Positions 11,802 to 24,120 of a DNA stretch of 64,000 bases are shown piece by piece (the first letter of the stretch is position 1; the number at the start of each line of letters is the position of its first letter). Under the pieces are notes generated by a model. That model saw only the letters and a program-made list of their open reading frames with translations, was not told the DNA's origin and did not search any database. Position numbers and translations under genes: made by a program. The DNA is from Tachypleus tridentatus (taxonomy: Eukaryota; Arthropoda; Merostomata; Xiphosura; Limulidae). The stretch lies in NCBI RefSeq assembly GCF_004210375.1, contig NW_027467782.1:31599276-31663275 (forward strand), given 5' to 3'.

Positions 11802-11950
11802 CTAGAGTGCTGCAAAGGTACCAAAATTTCTTGAACCTCTTCTGAAAACCTGTTCCAAAGACTACCACTTGGTCTCACAATTTGTGACAACTCTCCACTT
11901 TGACAAGTATATATCTGTAAGGTTTCCTGCAGTGCATAAGATGCACAGTC
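11802..11950 (-). CDS. ATR: ATR-like exon (DCASYALQE block)
   Basis: It reads DCASYALQETLQIYTCQSGE, then LWNRFSEEVQEILVPLQHSR. This aligns residue by residue with ATR DSAAYAIQELLSIYDC and LWRRFPEHVREILEPHLNTR. Acceptor TTTTGTAG, donor GTATGT; start phase 0, end phase 2. No disruption is seen. Confidence 0.93.
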
Positions 11951-12087
11951 CTACAAAAAAAGAAAAATGTGTACTTTACATAAGAAAACAGTCATAAACA
12001 CAGCATGAAAAACTTCAGTTCCAGAAAGAAAGAAAAACGTTAGGAAGTGGAGAAATAAAAATAACAATAAATACACACAATACCATA

Positions 12088-12655
12088 TGTTTACTGTGAA
12101 AGGCCTACAGTATCATACGTGACTATGTTTACTGTGAAAGATATAAGGTATCACGTGTGACTGTGCTTACTGTGAAAGATATAAGGTATTATGTGTGACT
12201 GTGTTTAATGTGAAAGATATAAGGTATAACGTGTGACTGTGTTTACTGTGAAAGATATAAGGTATTATGTGAGACTGTTCACTGTGAAAGATATAAGGTA
12301 TTATGCAAGACTGTGTTTAGTGTGAAAGATATAGAAGAAAGATATAAAGTATCACGTTGTGACTGTGTTCACTGTGAAAGATATAAGGTATTATGTGCAA
12401 CCTTGTTTACTGTGAAAGATATAAGGTATCACGTGTGACTGTGTTTAATGTGAAAGATATAAAGTATCACGTGTGACTGTGCTTACTGTGAAAGATATAA
12501 GGTATCACGTGTGACTGTGCTTACCGTGAAAGATATAAGGTATCGTGTGTGACTGTGTTTACTGTGAAAGATATAAGGTATTATGTGTGACTGTGTTTAA
12601 TGTGAAAGATATAAGGTATCATGTGACTGTGTTTACTGTAAAAGACCTAAAGTAT
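12088..12655. repeat. Minisatellite, about 15 copies of a 37-38 bp unit
   Basis: The unit is close to TGTGAAAGATATAAGGTATC followed by ACGTGTGACTGTGTTTAC. About 15 copies are readable, with small internal variants (GGTATT/GGTATC, CACG/TATG) and one unit with an extra AGAAGAAAGATAT segment near 12330. It lies in an ATR-like intron. Confidence 0.95.
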
Positions 12656-14950
12656 TAAAAGGAATATGAGAGGATAATGGATGATGATTTCCTTGATAAA
12701 CAAATCCCAATTCAAGGGGAGTGGAAGACTTGTAATATGCATGAAGAAAAGTTCACATACAAAGGGCAACACTAAATAAGAACAGTTAATCTTGTGAGAG
12801 ATGGCAAGTACATTGAAAATACATTTTCAGTATAGGGAAAATTAAGACTTCTGATATGGTAATTATCTACTCTCACAATATTAGCTAGAATCTTACATTG
12901 ATAACAAGGAGGGACCAGTGTGAGGATATGACAAAAGAATATTTTAAAATTATCTGAAGGATATCTTGGAAATGAAAGAATCAGATCTTGAGATCATAGA
13001 AAGGGGAAGTGGACCATTTCTGAGCCAGGGATACTCTTCATCCGATTATGGAACGTGTGAAATATAAGGGAAAAAATGAGAGGAGTACATCAGAGTGAGA
13101 GAGAATGTGGCAAGAAAGTGGTCATAACCAATACTGTAACTCAATCTCAAAATAGGAAAGGCAGGTAAACAAAAGATACACCCCTAGGTGTACAGCAGCT
13201 TGGATGCAATGGACTACACATAGTAAATCAACTACTTTCAAAACATGCCCATGGGATACCAACATCCATGTGAGTGTAGAATAAAGAGCATACCCTCTTT
13301 ACCTCAATCCCATGAAATGGGGAATTGAAACCCACTCTAATTCCTGGGTATGACACTAGGATTAGATCTGAGCTATTGAATTGGTATCAACAGAATGTCT
13401 GTTGCATGTAATCAACTCTCATAACTGTGAAATGGGCCAGGACCATCCATAGACAATATCATACCCCTAATATTAAGATGAGAAAACAAGAAACAAGAGA
13501 TAGCCAATGACAGAACCAGAACAATTTCACAAATCATTGCTGTGACCCACAGCCAAGATGGAGGAAATTGAGTTAGGAAGATAGTTAACTTGAAATATGT
13601 GTGAGAACTTAAGTAAATGAGTTCACTCTAAATTCAAAACCTTCTTATAGTGTAACAACATTTAGTTGAGAGTAGGATGACAGTTTCCAATAAAAGGGAT
13701 GAATTACATCTTGATGTCTCATTCTGTTGTCAATGGTTATCATAAAGAGAAGAATATCACATCATCTACACCCATAAAATACCACCACCCTATTCTGTAA
13801 TTGATTGGTTATTGTGAGTAACTCATTCAGCTGGGTGCCTTCAGGGTCAACCACCTCAGCAATTTGGAACTGGAGTTGTAAGGATGCCCATACTCCACTT
13901 GAAGCAAGGAAGGTGACAATGTGGTGGTGAAATCCAAAGCAGTATCACCACATAACCACAAAATCTTATTTTGAAAAATCAAACCATACTGAGTTATTAA
14001 TTCTAGGAATGATTGGGATGGACAACAAACCCCTTCTGTTTTCCCATTCAGTCCAAGGGTGATACAGTCTGGGATGGGCTTGGTTATGAAACACAAAATA
14101 TCATGAAAATCATGAACCTATATGTGATTTTGTGGAACACCCCATCTCAATGGTGAATGTGTGAAGCCATGGAAGATAAATTGAACACATCATGGAAGTA
14201 CAGTGTGGATTTAAAGTTTAAAAAATCCTGGTGTCTGACCACAGAACAGGATCAAAATAATGATGAATGAAAAGAAGACCTGTGAAAAGAAAAAGGAAAG
14301 TATAAATAGAAACTTAACAGTCAGTCACACAGAATTGTGAAGAATGGCTACAGGTGGAAGATAAAACCCCAAACAAAGAGGAAACTGCAATATAATGGAA
14401 GACTTAGAATGGATGACAAAGGCAAGCAAGGGAAAAGTGAAATTGTCAGATCTGATAGGAGTATACCCAGAACAAATTCCAGGAGAAATAGACCAACTGA
14501 AACAAAAGATGGACCTAACTGGCAAAAAAAAGTAGGTAAAAGATCATGAACAGAGGAGGATTGCCAGAGGATAAAGAAAACTTATCCTGGTAGGAAGCAG
14601 TATGTCAACAAAGAGCTCTCACTGAGCACAGAAGCCTACACGGATAAAGTCAAGGGGAAAGATGGAAAATGGAAGAAAAGGAGGAATCACCATCTCGAGC
14701 TGCTAACAATAATGCCATATCCCCAAAAGTGATAGAACCTTGTGAGCAGTAAATACAACCTTAAAAAAAGAAAAAGCTCTTCCAAACCTAAGCACTGTCA
14801 AATGAGAAGTGATAGTTCAGTAGAGGAGTGTAGAAGGAACCACATATGTCAAATGAGTATGTCACACGACGATTCGGATGAGAAACGCATTGAAATCTTA
14901 CAATTCCAAAAGTGGGGAGCGGAAGGTTTGAAGCATGTGTAAAGTTCACA
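12656..14950. repeat. Purine-rich unclassified repeat sequence
   Basis: The plus strand is A/G-rich without long open frames. A stretch near 13275-13350 (..CATACCCTCTTTACCTCAATCCCATGAAATGGGGAA..) resembles 45435-45480. This suggests membership of the same dispersed class as the 45.4-51.15 kb block. No conserved protein was recognised; the open frames at 14337-14549 and 14742-14942 look random. Confidence 0.45.
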
Positions 14951-16675
14951 TATGTGAGAAAAGATAATCATTATGTTGGAATTTCATATTTTTTTAGACC
15001 TAAATACAGCTTACTTACTAAGCTTGATAAATTATAGTGGAATTCTACAGTACTGATATTGTAACTTATGACTATTTTGTTTATTTATACTGTATATTTG
15101 TTACCTGTAAATAACAGTATTGTAAATACGTATATAATGTATAATAATTGAAATGTGACTGTATTTTGCACAATCCTTTTCCACTACAACACAGTCAAAA
15201 CAGGTCACTCTGTGGATAGTAAAAATTAGTTCCATATAACTTAATACAGTAATATGACACATGTGCACTGCTTCACTGTAGCTTCTGTATTGTTAGGCAT
15301 GCATGGATGAAAGGTTGTTATAATAAAAATAATAAATATATATGAATGTATAATGTTATAAGATTTAAGCTATTTAGTCTAAACATTTGTGTTTTCATGT
15401 TATACTCTGTTGTCATCCCAGAATGAAAAGGGCAAAATTTATATATATACACACACACACACACATATTTTGTTTTTTGGTTACGAAATCAGTAAAATCA
15501 ACCAAACCTACACAGAGATTCATTAGTAAAAATAAAGGGCAAAACATAATGTTTTTCCTTAATAAACATTTGATAAGTTTTGAATGTTATATTTTGTATG
15601 TGAAATTTGAAAATTTTCTGATGCATGAAAGTATTTTTCATCTCAAAATGTTGGATAAGAAACATGCAAAAAAAAAAAAAAAAGAAAAGCTTACGACTTC
15701 ATAAAAAAAAACACAATATTTTGCATAACAAATCTTGTAATATTTATTGATAATATACCAAGTTCCATCAAGATATATTTATTAATTTAAAAGTAATAGC
15801 TTGAAAATTGTATCAAACACAAAATGATTATAAAGCCAGTCCCAGAGACTAAGCCTGTGTTAAAAAAAAGTCACATATACAATCAACATAGATTCGTTAT
15901 ACAGTACAGTTCTTGAATTCTGTGTACACCAAAAGGTCTCCTCAAGAATAATTACTTCTTGTTACAAACTTTAGATATTGGCACTTTATTAACAACCCTA
16001 TAATCTCGAGTGTGTCTAATATTTTTCACTATCTACAAATACATGAAGCTCAACAGGTCTTTCACTCACAATAATGAAAAGTCCAAAGCAATATTGCAAC
16101 TTTATCAATGGGTGCTTCAGAACACAGGATACAAACATTATCAGTCTACAAAGAATTTTATTTCAACACATTAAGTCTATTTGTAAGTAATGAATGAGCT
16201 TATAAAAGTGAAACCTGTTAGTCCTAAAATTATGCAGATGTAGCTTAACACTGTTTCAGTGAAGAAATTCCTTCACTTTTAGAAGTATATTCTCTTCTCT
16301 AAATACATTTCACTTAGAAACAAAAGTGACATTTCTATATTTTTTGCCCTCCCAGAAAACTGATTTGCTGATTCCACACAAAATTCTATGTCCTGAACAA
16401 TCTTAATGTTCCTACTGACTAGTGATAGTAGTGGATTTGTAAAGACAACACTGAGGTCTCTTCTCCCTGGTTTCACTCAATTTTATGCCACTAAAGATGG
16501 TTAGTTTATGTTTTCACTTCATGCTCTTTTTTAACAAAAAAAAAAAAATTTCTGTTGGTGCCTGGCACACCTTTACTACTTCATATAGCTGGAAGGTCTT
16601 GTCTTAGGCTCCATGCAGGTTGGCAGAAGTTTATCAACTGTAGTAATGTTATTAACGGAGTTACAAAATGTTATA
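14951..16675. other. AT-rich intron with a TA/CA microsatellite
   Basis: A (TA)n(CA)n simple repeat sits at about 15440-15466 and an A-tract at 15668-15683. No exon or known transposon was recognised. Confidence 0.5.
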
Positions 16676-16904
16676 CAGGGTGTTCAGAAAGTCACTGTGC
16701 AGTTTTGTAATTATATGTCTATTCAGTCTATTTCAAGCCAGCAACTGACATCAGTGTTTAGAAACAAAATAAGAAGGATCCAAGCCAACAGGGGTCACTT
16801 TTAATATTGTTTATAATTGTTATTCATATTTACCTCCTGTATTCTATATTGAAACATGTCTGTTAATAAATATACAAGTGCACAGTGACTTTCTGAACAC
16901 CCTG
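16676..16904. mobile_element. MITE with perfect 26-bp terminal inverted repeats and TA duplication
   Basis: The left end (16676-16701) starts CAGGGTGTTCAGAAAGTCAC. The right end (16879-16904) is its exact reverse complement over 26 bp. Both sides are flanked by TA, the target site of Tc1/mariner elements. The 229-bp element has no transposase frame, so it would depend on an autonomous relative. The perfect TIRs suggest a young insertion. Confidence 0.92.
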
Positions 16905-17618
16905 TACAAATGATCTTTTGATAGTTTATTTATTCTATTTACCTGATGACGATTTAAAACTTTCTCCATTTACAGTGTGTTTCAGTGGCGAGTTATGATT
17001 GTCACAATCTGTATTTTGTTCAAAGCATATATACAATCCAAAATGGTATGCAGTATTTGAAATATATAAAAGCACATTCTGCTGTCATTCGTAAGTCCAG
17101 GATTTGGAAACACACCTTAAAATGTGGCTTATGTTTTGTTGCACTGAACTTCTTCACCCATTTGTATCCATATTTTGAAGACCACAGGAGATTCAAAACA
17201 TGTTTGTCCATATTTCAGAACATCATGTTACAAACCATTTGTTGGGTAAGAAAGCAACTGGGTAATGTAAACTAAATGTCATATCTCACTGAATATCTAG
17301 TGATTACTGTGATCAACAATTTGTTTTGAGATTTCTGAAAAAATTTAATATCTCATGTATAGTGAAAGAAATAAATGGCAAGGTTCATAGATAATTAAGA
17401 TTATATTTTAAACTAATTTTTTTTAAAATAAATGATTAAGTTTTAACAAATGAAAAACTTAAATTTAAGTAAAGTGAAAATAAAGTATTTTTCAAATCTG
17501 TGCAACTTTTGTATAGGTAGTCTAATTATTCTAACCATTTCTCATAAGTATGTCAATGTGAAATAAAACCAATAACACAGAGTCAAAAGACACACTTCAG
17601 TATAAAATAACCACTCAC

Positions 17619-17754
17619 TTGTATTCTGGTGTCTTCAGCTGCTAGGAAAGACCTAACTAGCTCTTGAACCAAATCATAAGCAAAGTTTTCATCTTCTACA
17701 CTTAAATAAAAAAATGAAGACTTTTGGTTCTCACTCAATCTCCTCATTTCTAAT
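17619..17754 (-). CDS. ATR: ATR-like exon (VEDENFAY block)
   Basis: It encodes LEMRRLSENQKSSFFYLSVE then DENFAYDLVQELVRSFLAAE and DTRIQ. This matches ATR FTFVTGVEDSSFAYGLLMEL..AYLAYADNSRAQ, directly before the DSAAYA block. The acceptor is TTTTTAG with one leading base; donor GTGAGT; end phase 0 joins the exon at 11802-11950 without a gap. Confidence 0.9.
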
Positions 17755-17837
17755 CTAAAAACAAAACAAAAAAAGATAAACATTTATTTAAGTTTCAACT
17801 CAAACTTCTCTACTTCAAAATAATCTGTATTCCTATA

Positions 17838-18012
17838 TGTATTCTTGAGACAGCTAATATGGATATTAGAACTTTAATTAACATAAAGCACAGAAGAATA
17901 TTTTGGTCTTCTCATGTAATCTTCAGGTTAACAAAGAGAGAGTTTGCAACTGACTCTGCTTTATGTTAATTAAAGTTCTAATATCCATACCAGCTGTCTT
18001 CAGAATACATTT
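17838..18012. repeat. Foldback element with about 55-bp arms
   Basis: The left arm about 17838-17892 (ending TTTAATTAACATAAAGCA) and right arm about 17958-18012 (starting TGCTTTATGTTAATTAAAG) are imperfect reverse complements around a 65-bp loop. It is non-coding and MITE-like. Confidence 0.85.
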
Positions 18013-18759
18013 TTACTTGAAGTGTGTTTCTCATCTTCACGAATGTATTCCTATATATTACAAATAACTTATGAACTGTTGTTTAGAGATGCACATAAAT
18101 TATTCATGCAAGTTAATGTAAAAAAAAAATAAAAAAATGAAGGGCTTTCCAACATCTTTTCTAAAACTTGTCATTTACTGGGATCTATTTTACTGATTTT
18201 AACAGATACACGAACTCCAATAAACTAAGTTTATTATATTTTGTAACAAAATAATTGCACTGAATACAATAAATAAACTGCAGTGAGTCCAATACAGCTA
18301 AAAAACAATAGAAACAGGTTACTGAATAAGTACTACTGAATTCTTCAGTCTTCATGTTCCCTTAATTATACTTTTTCAATTTCAGTGCAATAACAAGTGA
18401 TATGAGCCTTGCATCTTTTTCCCTAAATACTGTTCTTTACCTGCAGTTTGCAACAAAAATCAACTTGTATTTATTGAACACATTACTTCAACTTGCCAAA
18501 AGGATTGCTTTTAAACCTGACTGACTGCTTAAACATAAAATACATCACCATGCAAAATAATTCAGTAAAATAGATTCAGTCATATTGTCATGAAAAACTT
18601 CCTTCACATTATTATGTACATAACCACTATTTTAGACTTTGTGATGTTTCTATATAATTGTATTTCATGACTGTTAAGCACTTTCTCATTTTATTATGGC
18701 AATTCCACCTAACAAAGAAATGGAAACTTTGTTAATCAAAACAACTTTGATATTTCTAC
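18013..18759. other. AT-rich intron, nothing recognised
   Basis: The missing ATR segment between the exons at 29903 and 17754 (about 120 residues) was looked for here and not found. Confidence 0.4.
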
Positions 18760-19026
18760 ATTGTGTTCAGTTGGTTGGTGTTTACTGGCACAAACCAACT
18801 AGACTATCTACACCAAACAAGCAGTAAAATAGGAAAAAGGAATGTCTTATAAAAGGCAAAAAAATAAATTAAATTAAAACAAAACAATGTCCAAAATTTG
18901 TACAAAAGATCTAAATAGAATTAAAAATGCAAATGGCCCATAAAAAGTTAAAGACATGAGGAAGTCGGACAGTGTTACCATTTCCAATGTCAAGGGTAAA
19001 CCCATACTTAAGGCATATAGTAAATG
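18760..19026 (-). mobile_element. 3' end of an RNase H-bearing LINE, split by a younger LINE
   Basis: GTTGGTTGGTGTTTACTGGCACAAACC..AGACTATCTACACC..AAACAAGCAGTAAAATAGG matches the start of the copy at 62419 (TTGGTTGGTTGGTTGATTTGGTGTTTTATGGCACAAAGCAG..). Orientation is minus, so this is the 3' UTR. The element continues at 22371 beyond the inserted jockey-like LINE. Confidence 0.75.
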
Positions 19027-19079
19027 GTGCCATCATTTTCTTTCACTCAAAATTCACGCAAGGGAAATAAAACAACACA

Positions 19080-21859
19080 ATGATACAACACATTAAAATC
19101 TTACACATCAACTGCCAAGGAAATCTCAAAGACAAAAGGATAGAAATATACAACATAAACAAACATATAAACGCCAACATAATCATCGTTTCAGAAACAC
19201 TTTGCACAGAAAACAAAACACCACAATCCCGGATTCATCTCACACAGCATACCTCACTCAGAAAACAACAGAGGTATAATAACTTACTTTAGTACAAAAA
19301 TATCGCAAATAATCTCAATAGAAGATTCCTTCAAATCTGACATTAATGAGACCATTTTTTGTAATATCCACTTTAACAACCGGTTAACTATTCCGATTCT
19401 AGCCATATATTGCTCACCAACCAAAGACATCGACATTAACTTCCTTCAAAAATGTGTTAATCGTAAACCCAAACCAATTATTATTGGAGATTTTAATTCA
19501 CCGCACACAGAATTAAGGGGTAACAGAGACACACGCAGAGGATCGTGCATAAAAAAAATTATCTCTAGCAATAAAATGCACTTAATTAATGACAATACAC
19601 CTACACACTTCTCAGCCGCTAACGGCTCATACGATGTACTCGATTTCATCATTGCACCCAAGGACATGGTTAACAGAATATCTAACTTTAAAGTGCATGA
19701 TGAAATCACCAGTGACCACTTCCCCATGTCATGTATGATTCACCCGCGCCACCCTGCTGTGGCGTACGTGACTCCTTCCGCATACACCTACACTGAAACA
19801 GACTGGCTCACTTTTAATGCCTCTCTGGACTCATACCTACCCCATCCAATCGAACATGTAAATAACAAAGCAGAACTAGACAACTATGTTGATCAAATTA
19901 CAGAAGCCATAAAGAAAGCCATAAAAAACACAATTCCTAAATCAAAAAGAAAACAATCACTTATTCAATGGACTCTAACACCAGAAATTCACGCACTAAT
20001 AATCAAACGCAGACAATTAAGACGAACACACTACATCACACGCGATCCACACATTAAAACAGAAATCAATAGAACAAATACAAAAATTAAACAAGAAATT
20101 AAAAAAGTCAGAGAAAACAATTGGCATAACTTCTGCAAAAACTTAGAAAAAACCAAGAACAATCCAAAAGAATTCTGGAAAAATTCAAGAGTATTGCTTC
20201 AGACAAAAACACAAATCACATGCTACAACACATCACACACAACAATAAAATCGCAAGGACGGACGAAGAGAAAGCTGACTTATTAGCTGACTATTACAAA
20301 TCCGCTTTGAGCGATTTAAACTCAGTAGATTTCGACACACAACACCAACACCATGTCAACAACTACATAAATACAAACCAAGCTCCATTCTCACCAGGAT
20401 TTCCCGGAGAGACACTAGAAGCATACTCAAATTCAATCAATAGAAAAATAACCATATCCGAACTAAAGATTAATATCAAAACTTGAAGAACACTTCCCCG
20501 GACATGACCAAATACCAAATATTATTCTCAAAAAAGTTCCACTCTCCTACTACAACACCTCACAAACATCATGAACATTTCACTAGCGACCGGGTATTAC
20601 CCTGACACGTGGAAAAAGCCATCATAACAACGATCCCCAAGAAACAAACTAACAGAACAAATCCAGATAATTTCCGCCCCATCAGTCTGTTAAGCTGTCT
20701 TGGCAAACTGATGGAGAGAATTATCTCCAATCGTCTCCTCCATTTTGCGAATCAAACAACATCCTTCCAGAATCTCAAAATGCCTCCAGAAAAATAGACA
20801 AACAACAGATCACCTAACACGACTCACCGAATCAATCTACAAAGCTTACAACAACAATCAAGTAACCATCGGGGTATTCCTAGATGTCAAAAGCATTCGA
20901 CAGCGTTTGGCACAACGCCATCAGATACAAACTAAATCACCTACAAATAAATCCTACGATAGTCAAATGGATTTCAAATTTTTTAACCAATAGAACAGCA
21001 CAAGTAAAAGTCAATAAAACCATATCAAAATTATTTAATATAACGGCAGGAGTGCCCCAAGGATCAGTCCTCTCTCCACTTCTATACATAATTTTCGTCA
21101 GTGACATACCTTTTCCAAATCTAACATACACACACAATTCACAATACGCAGACGACATCGCAATCTGGAGCACCTCAAGAAACCCAGTAATGGCCATGTC
21201 TCGCGTACAAGAATCACTAAACAACGTCTCAACATGGAGCAACAAGTGGAGGGTCGTGTTAAATCCGACAAAAACACAAGCAATCACCTTCTATAGAAAA
21301 CTAAAGAAGCAAAGAAAAATCTAGAAAAATAAAACTATCACTTGGAAACACAACCATTAACATGAGCAAAAACATCACATTCCTTGGCGTCACTTTCGAC
21401 ACAAAACTAACATGGAAAAAACACATAAACAATATACACTCATCAATCAGAAAAAGGATTTCATATCTAAAGACTATAACCGGTAAACAATCGAAATGCG
21501 CACCGAACACCATTATACAAATATACAAGGCTTACATCCGTCCACTAATAGAGTACGGATGTCAAGTAACATACAATATGTCAAACAACACACTCCAAAA
21601 AATCCAAGTACAACAAAACAAAATATTAAAATCCGCATTCAGTTTACCATCTTTTACGCCAACAAATTATCTACACCAAATTAGTAATTTACCAACTATA
21701 AGAGATAGAATAACAGAACTTTCTCTCAAATATTATCTAAAAGCAGAAAATAGAAACAAACTAACGGCATCACTACACAAATTATCAAGTGCACCAACAA
21801 AATACATATCACCTTACAACATATTTCAAGAATCACAATCCACTCAACAAAGAATCTAA
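19080..21859 (+). pseudogene. LINE ORF2 (endonuclease-reverse transcriptase), several frameshifts
   Basis: The coding order is endonuclease then RT: FRPISLLSCLGKLMERIISN (about 20668), SKAFDSVWHNAI (about 20887), GVPQGSVLSPLLYIIF (about 21050) and the catalytic QYADDIAIW (about 21142). The C-terminal region (NITFLGVTFDTKLTWKKHI at about 21370) is typical of jockey-type RTs. Frames change at about 19290, 20270, 20490-20600, 20790, 20880 and 21325, so it cannot make a full protein, though the RT active-site motif survives. Confidence 0.92.
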
Positions 21860-21911
21860 ATAAATAAAATCTATGTTATTAACATGAATTCCTTTTTTTT
21901 CAGGTACAGGG

Positions 21912-21947
21912 CACACGACAGGCAAAACTTTCGGCGCCTGTCGTGTG
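21912..21947. repeat. GC-rich hairpin in the LINE 3' UTR
   Basis: CACACGACAGGC (21912-21923) and GCCTGTCGTGTG (21936-21947) form a perfect 12-bp stem with a 12-nt loop, directly after a pyrimidine tract. A 3' UTR structure recognised by the RT for priming is one possible role, by analogy with other LINEs. Confidence 0.8.
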
Positions 21948-22370
21948 AAAGTGGTTTTCTCGGGCACTCCCGTTTCCCCACATCAAAATCTTCAGACATT
22001 GGATTTCTAGATCCCAACCTAGGCAACCTTTTGCCAGACCCAGAATCGGGCCGTTTGATTTGATCTGAATTTGAATGAATTACATTCACGTTCACATCTG
22101 CCCAACTTTTTTTTTCGGGACAGGTCCCGGCCTTTCTTTCCACTGCTGCCTTTGCCTCCACCCAAAAAGTCAAGAATAATAACGATAATTAATTTATTAA
22201 AATAATAATAATAAAAAAAACCACCACTTAATCTTAATAACAATCCACGAAAGGGGACGAAGAGGAACTACAAAGTTCCTGAACACCCCAGTTGGAGAGA
22301 GAACTCTTCTGATTTCTCTCTCTCTAAACTGAACACCTGCCACGGTAGTTTAGTTAGTTAGTGCCATCAT

Positions 22371-24120
22371 TACAATCATAAGTTTGGTTTATTGTGACTT
22401 GAGTGTTACAAAGGCCACAAATTGGTGGCTCAGTCGCAGATGAAAGAAAATAATGAGTTAAAAAGCTGTGACCAATGCATAACCTAGTAAGGACAACTTC
22501 CCCTCTCAATCATTTGGAGAAAACCTTGGCAGGTTGTACAGAGACACCGTACTTTAAACCATATGCATAAATAGGAATAGAAGAATGGTTTGAAAGATAT
22601 TTAGTAAAGAGATAGTACATTCAATTGGAAATATCTGCCTTCCTCAGATGACTCAAAGAAAGATAAACAAGTGGGAATGATAATAAGCTATTGCAGTATG
22701 GGCTGATCAGTGGAAACAGCAATGACATCCAATGGCACACCCAATTCTACCAGTGCACCTGAATATGAAGGCTAAAAAAGAAGAGTGGCAGACTGTCTAT
22801 TCTAAAAGAGCACAGCTCACTGAGGAAGATAGAACCTCAAGGGAATGCTGTGGTAAGGATTAAAGTTTAATAGCATATTGCCAGAAGCAGGGCTGAAAAA
22901 CCTGGACCTGGGCAATCACTGGAAAGAATGGTGGGAACAGAGTGAGGAGTAGACACTGACTTGCCAATTCACTTATCCAAAGAGGGCAAAATACTCTTCA
23001 CATTGTTGGAAAATAAATCTTTCTGCACTCGCACTGCAGCAGTGGTACATAGTGCAGAAGCATATGTCTGAAATGGAGTTGGGGAAAAATAATTTCTGAG
23101 TTTCAAGCTAAATGTTGTCAACTGTTTTAAAACACTGTACCTCTTTCTCCTCCACCCACCTAAGACAAGGACAAAAGTAAAAGAGGTGACAACCACTACT
23201 TTTAATGCAATGTGGTTCCAGTTTGTACTCATATGCATTGTGGTCTTTGCCACCACAAAAAAGTGCACGTCAAAGAACTACGATGTGATGTCTTTGAAAT
23301 CAAAACTGCTGGCACTGAAAAAATCAGAGAGGGTTAGGAATATACCCACACCTTACAATTCAGGTAGATGTCAAGGCAGACAGATGTAACAATTTAAATG
23401 TCAAAATTACGACACTGGTTGGCAGCATAATTCTGTCCTTGCAAGTGAAGAAATGGCTGCACAACAGAAACTCCTTGGTTGGGGAAACAAGCAAGAATCT
23501 CCAACTCAGGAATGTTCTTCAAATTACTCTCAACAATTACTCCTTGTAAAGAATTCACAGTAGCAAGGGGGGAGTAACATCAATGGGTATATCCCCAATG
23601 GCCTTAAAATTCAGGAGGTGTTCACTGTGTTTTGGGGTTGATATTTCCACAAAGATGTCCCCAAAACATAGCTTCTTGATGGACTTGGGAAAGCCAATAT
23701 TCCACTTTAATCCCTTTTAAATGAAAAAGGGAGACATATGCCCTAAGGATTAATCAGATAAAGAATGAAGGATTAAAAATTGTGCTACAAGATCTGATGG
23801 TTGTGGTGATTTTCAAGGATTATGGAATTCATAAGAGTGAGAGGAAGATTTACTACCCATTGACCCTGCCCACAATGGAGTCCTATGAGGCTACACGTTA
23901 CAATGCTAAACAAGGACATTGCAGCTACACCAGGGTTTCATGAACATCATACCCGAACACCAACATCTGACACAATGTCCACAACACCTGTTGAAAACGT
24001 CCAAAACTGGTTCTCAGGTTAATCCTGGAAGGGGTCACCACAAGGCCACCCATCTACAGAAAGTAAACTAAAAATATGGAACCTTTCCTGGTAAGACCCT
24101 TACCACACAAAAGAATCACA
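22371..24120 (-). mobile_element. Continuation of the RNase H-bearing LINE interrupted at 19027
   Basis: This stretch aligns with the second copy at 63.1-64.0 kb. The segment at 22448-22490 (AATGAGTTAAAAAGCTGTGACCAATGCATAACCTAGT) matches 63191-63227, and 22670-22770 matches 63865-63975. It is read on the minus strand and carries degraded pol C-terminal and RNase H regions. Many stops are present. Confidence 0.75.

Larger units (their letters stand above)
19037..22360 (+). mobile_element. Jockey-like non-LTR retrotransposon, degenerate, with 10-bp target duplication
   Basis: The 10-bp sequence GTGCCATCAT occurs at 19027-19036 and 22361-22370 as a target-site duplication. The element carries an apurinic-like endonuclease (HINCQG near 19106, GDFNSPH near 19485, SDHFPM near 19717), a reverse transcriptase, and about 500 bp of 3' UTR ending TAGTTTAGTTAGTTA. 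No ORF1 (gag-like) precedes the endonuclease, so it is 5' truncated. No RNase H follows the RT. It sits inside an ATR-like intron, on the opposite strand. Confidence 0.92.

Noticed and set aside
12088-12655. CRISPR-like regular repeats
   Set aside because: Units are contiguous with no unique spacers, in a eukaryotic intron. It is a minisatellite.
19446-21287. Minus-strand open frames across the LINE
   Set aside because: They are antisense to the endonuclease-RT reading frames and carry no motifs of their own.
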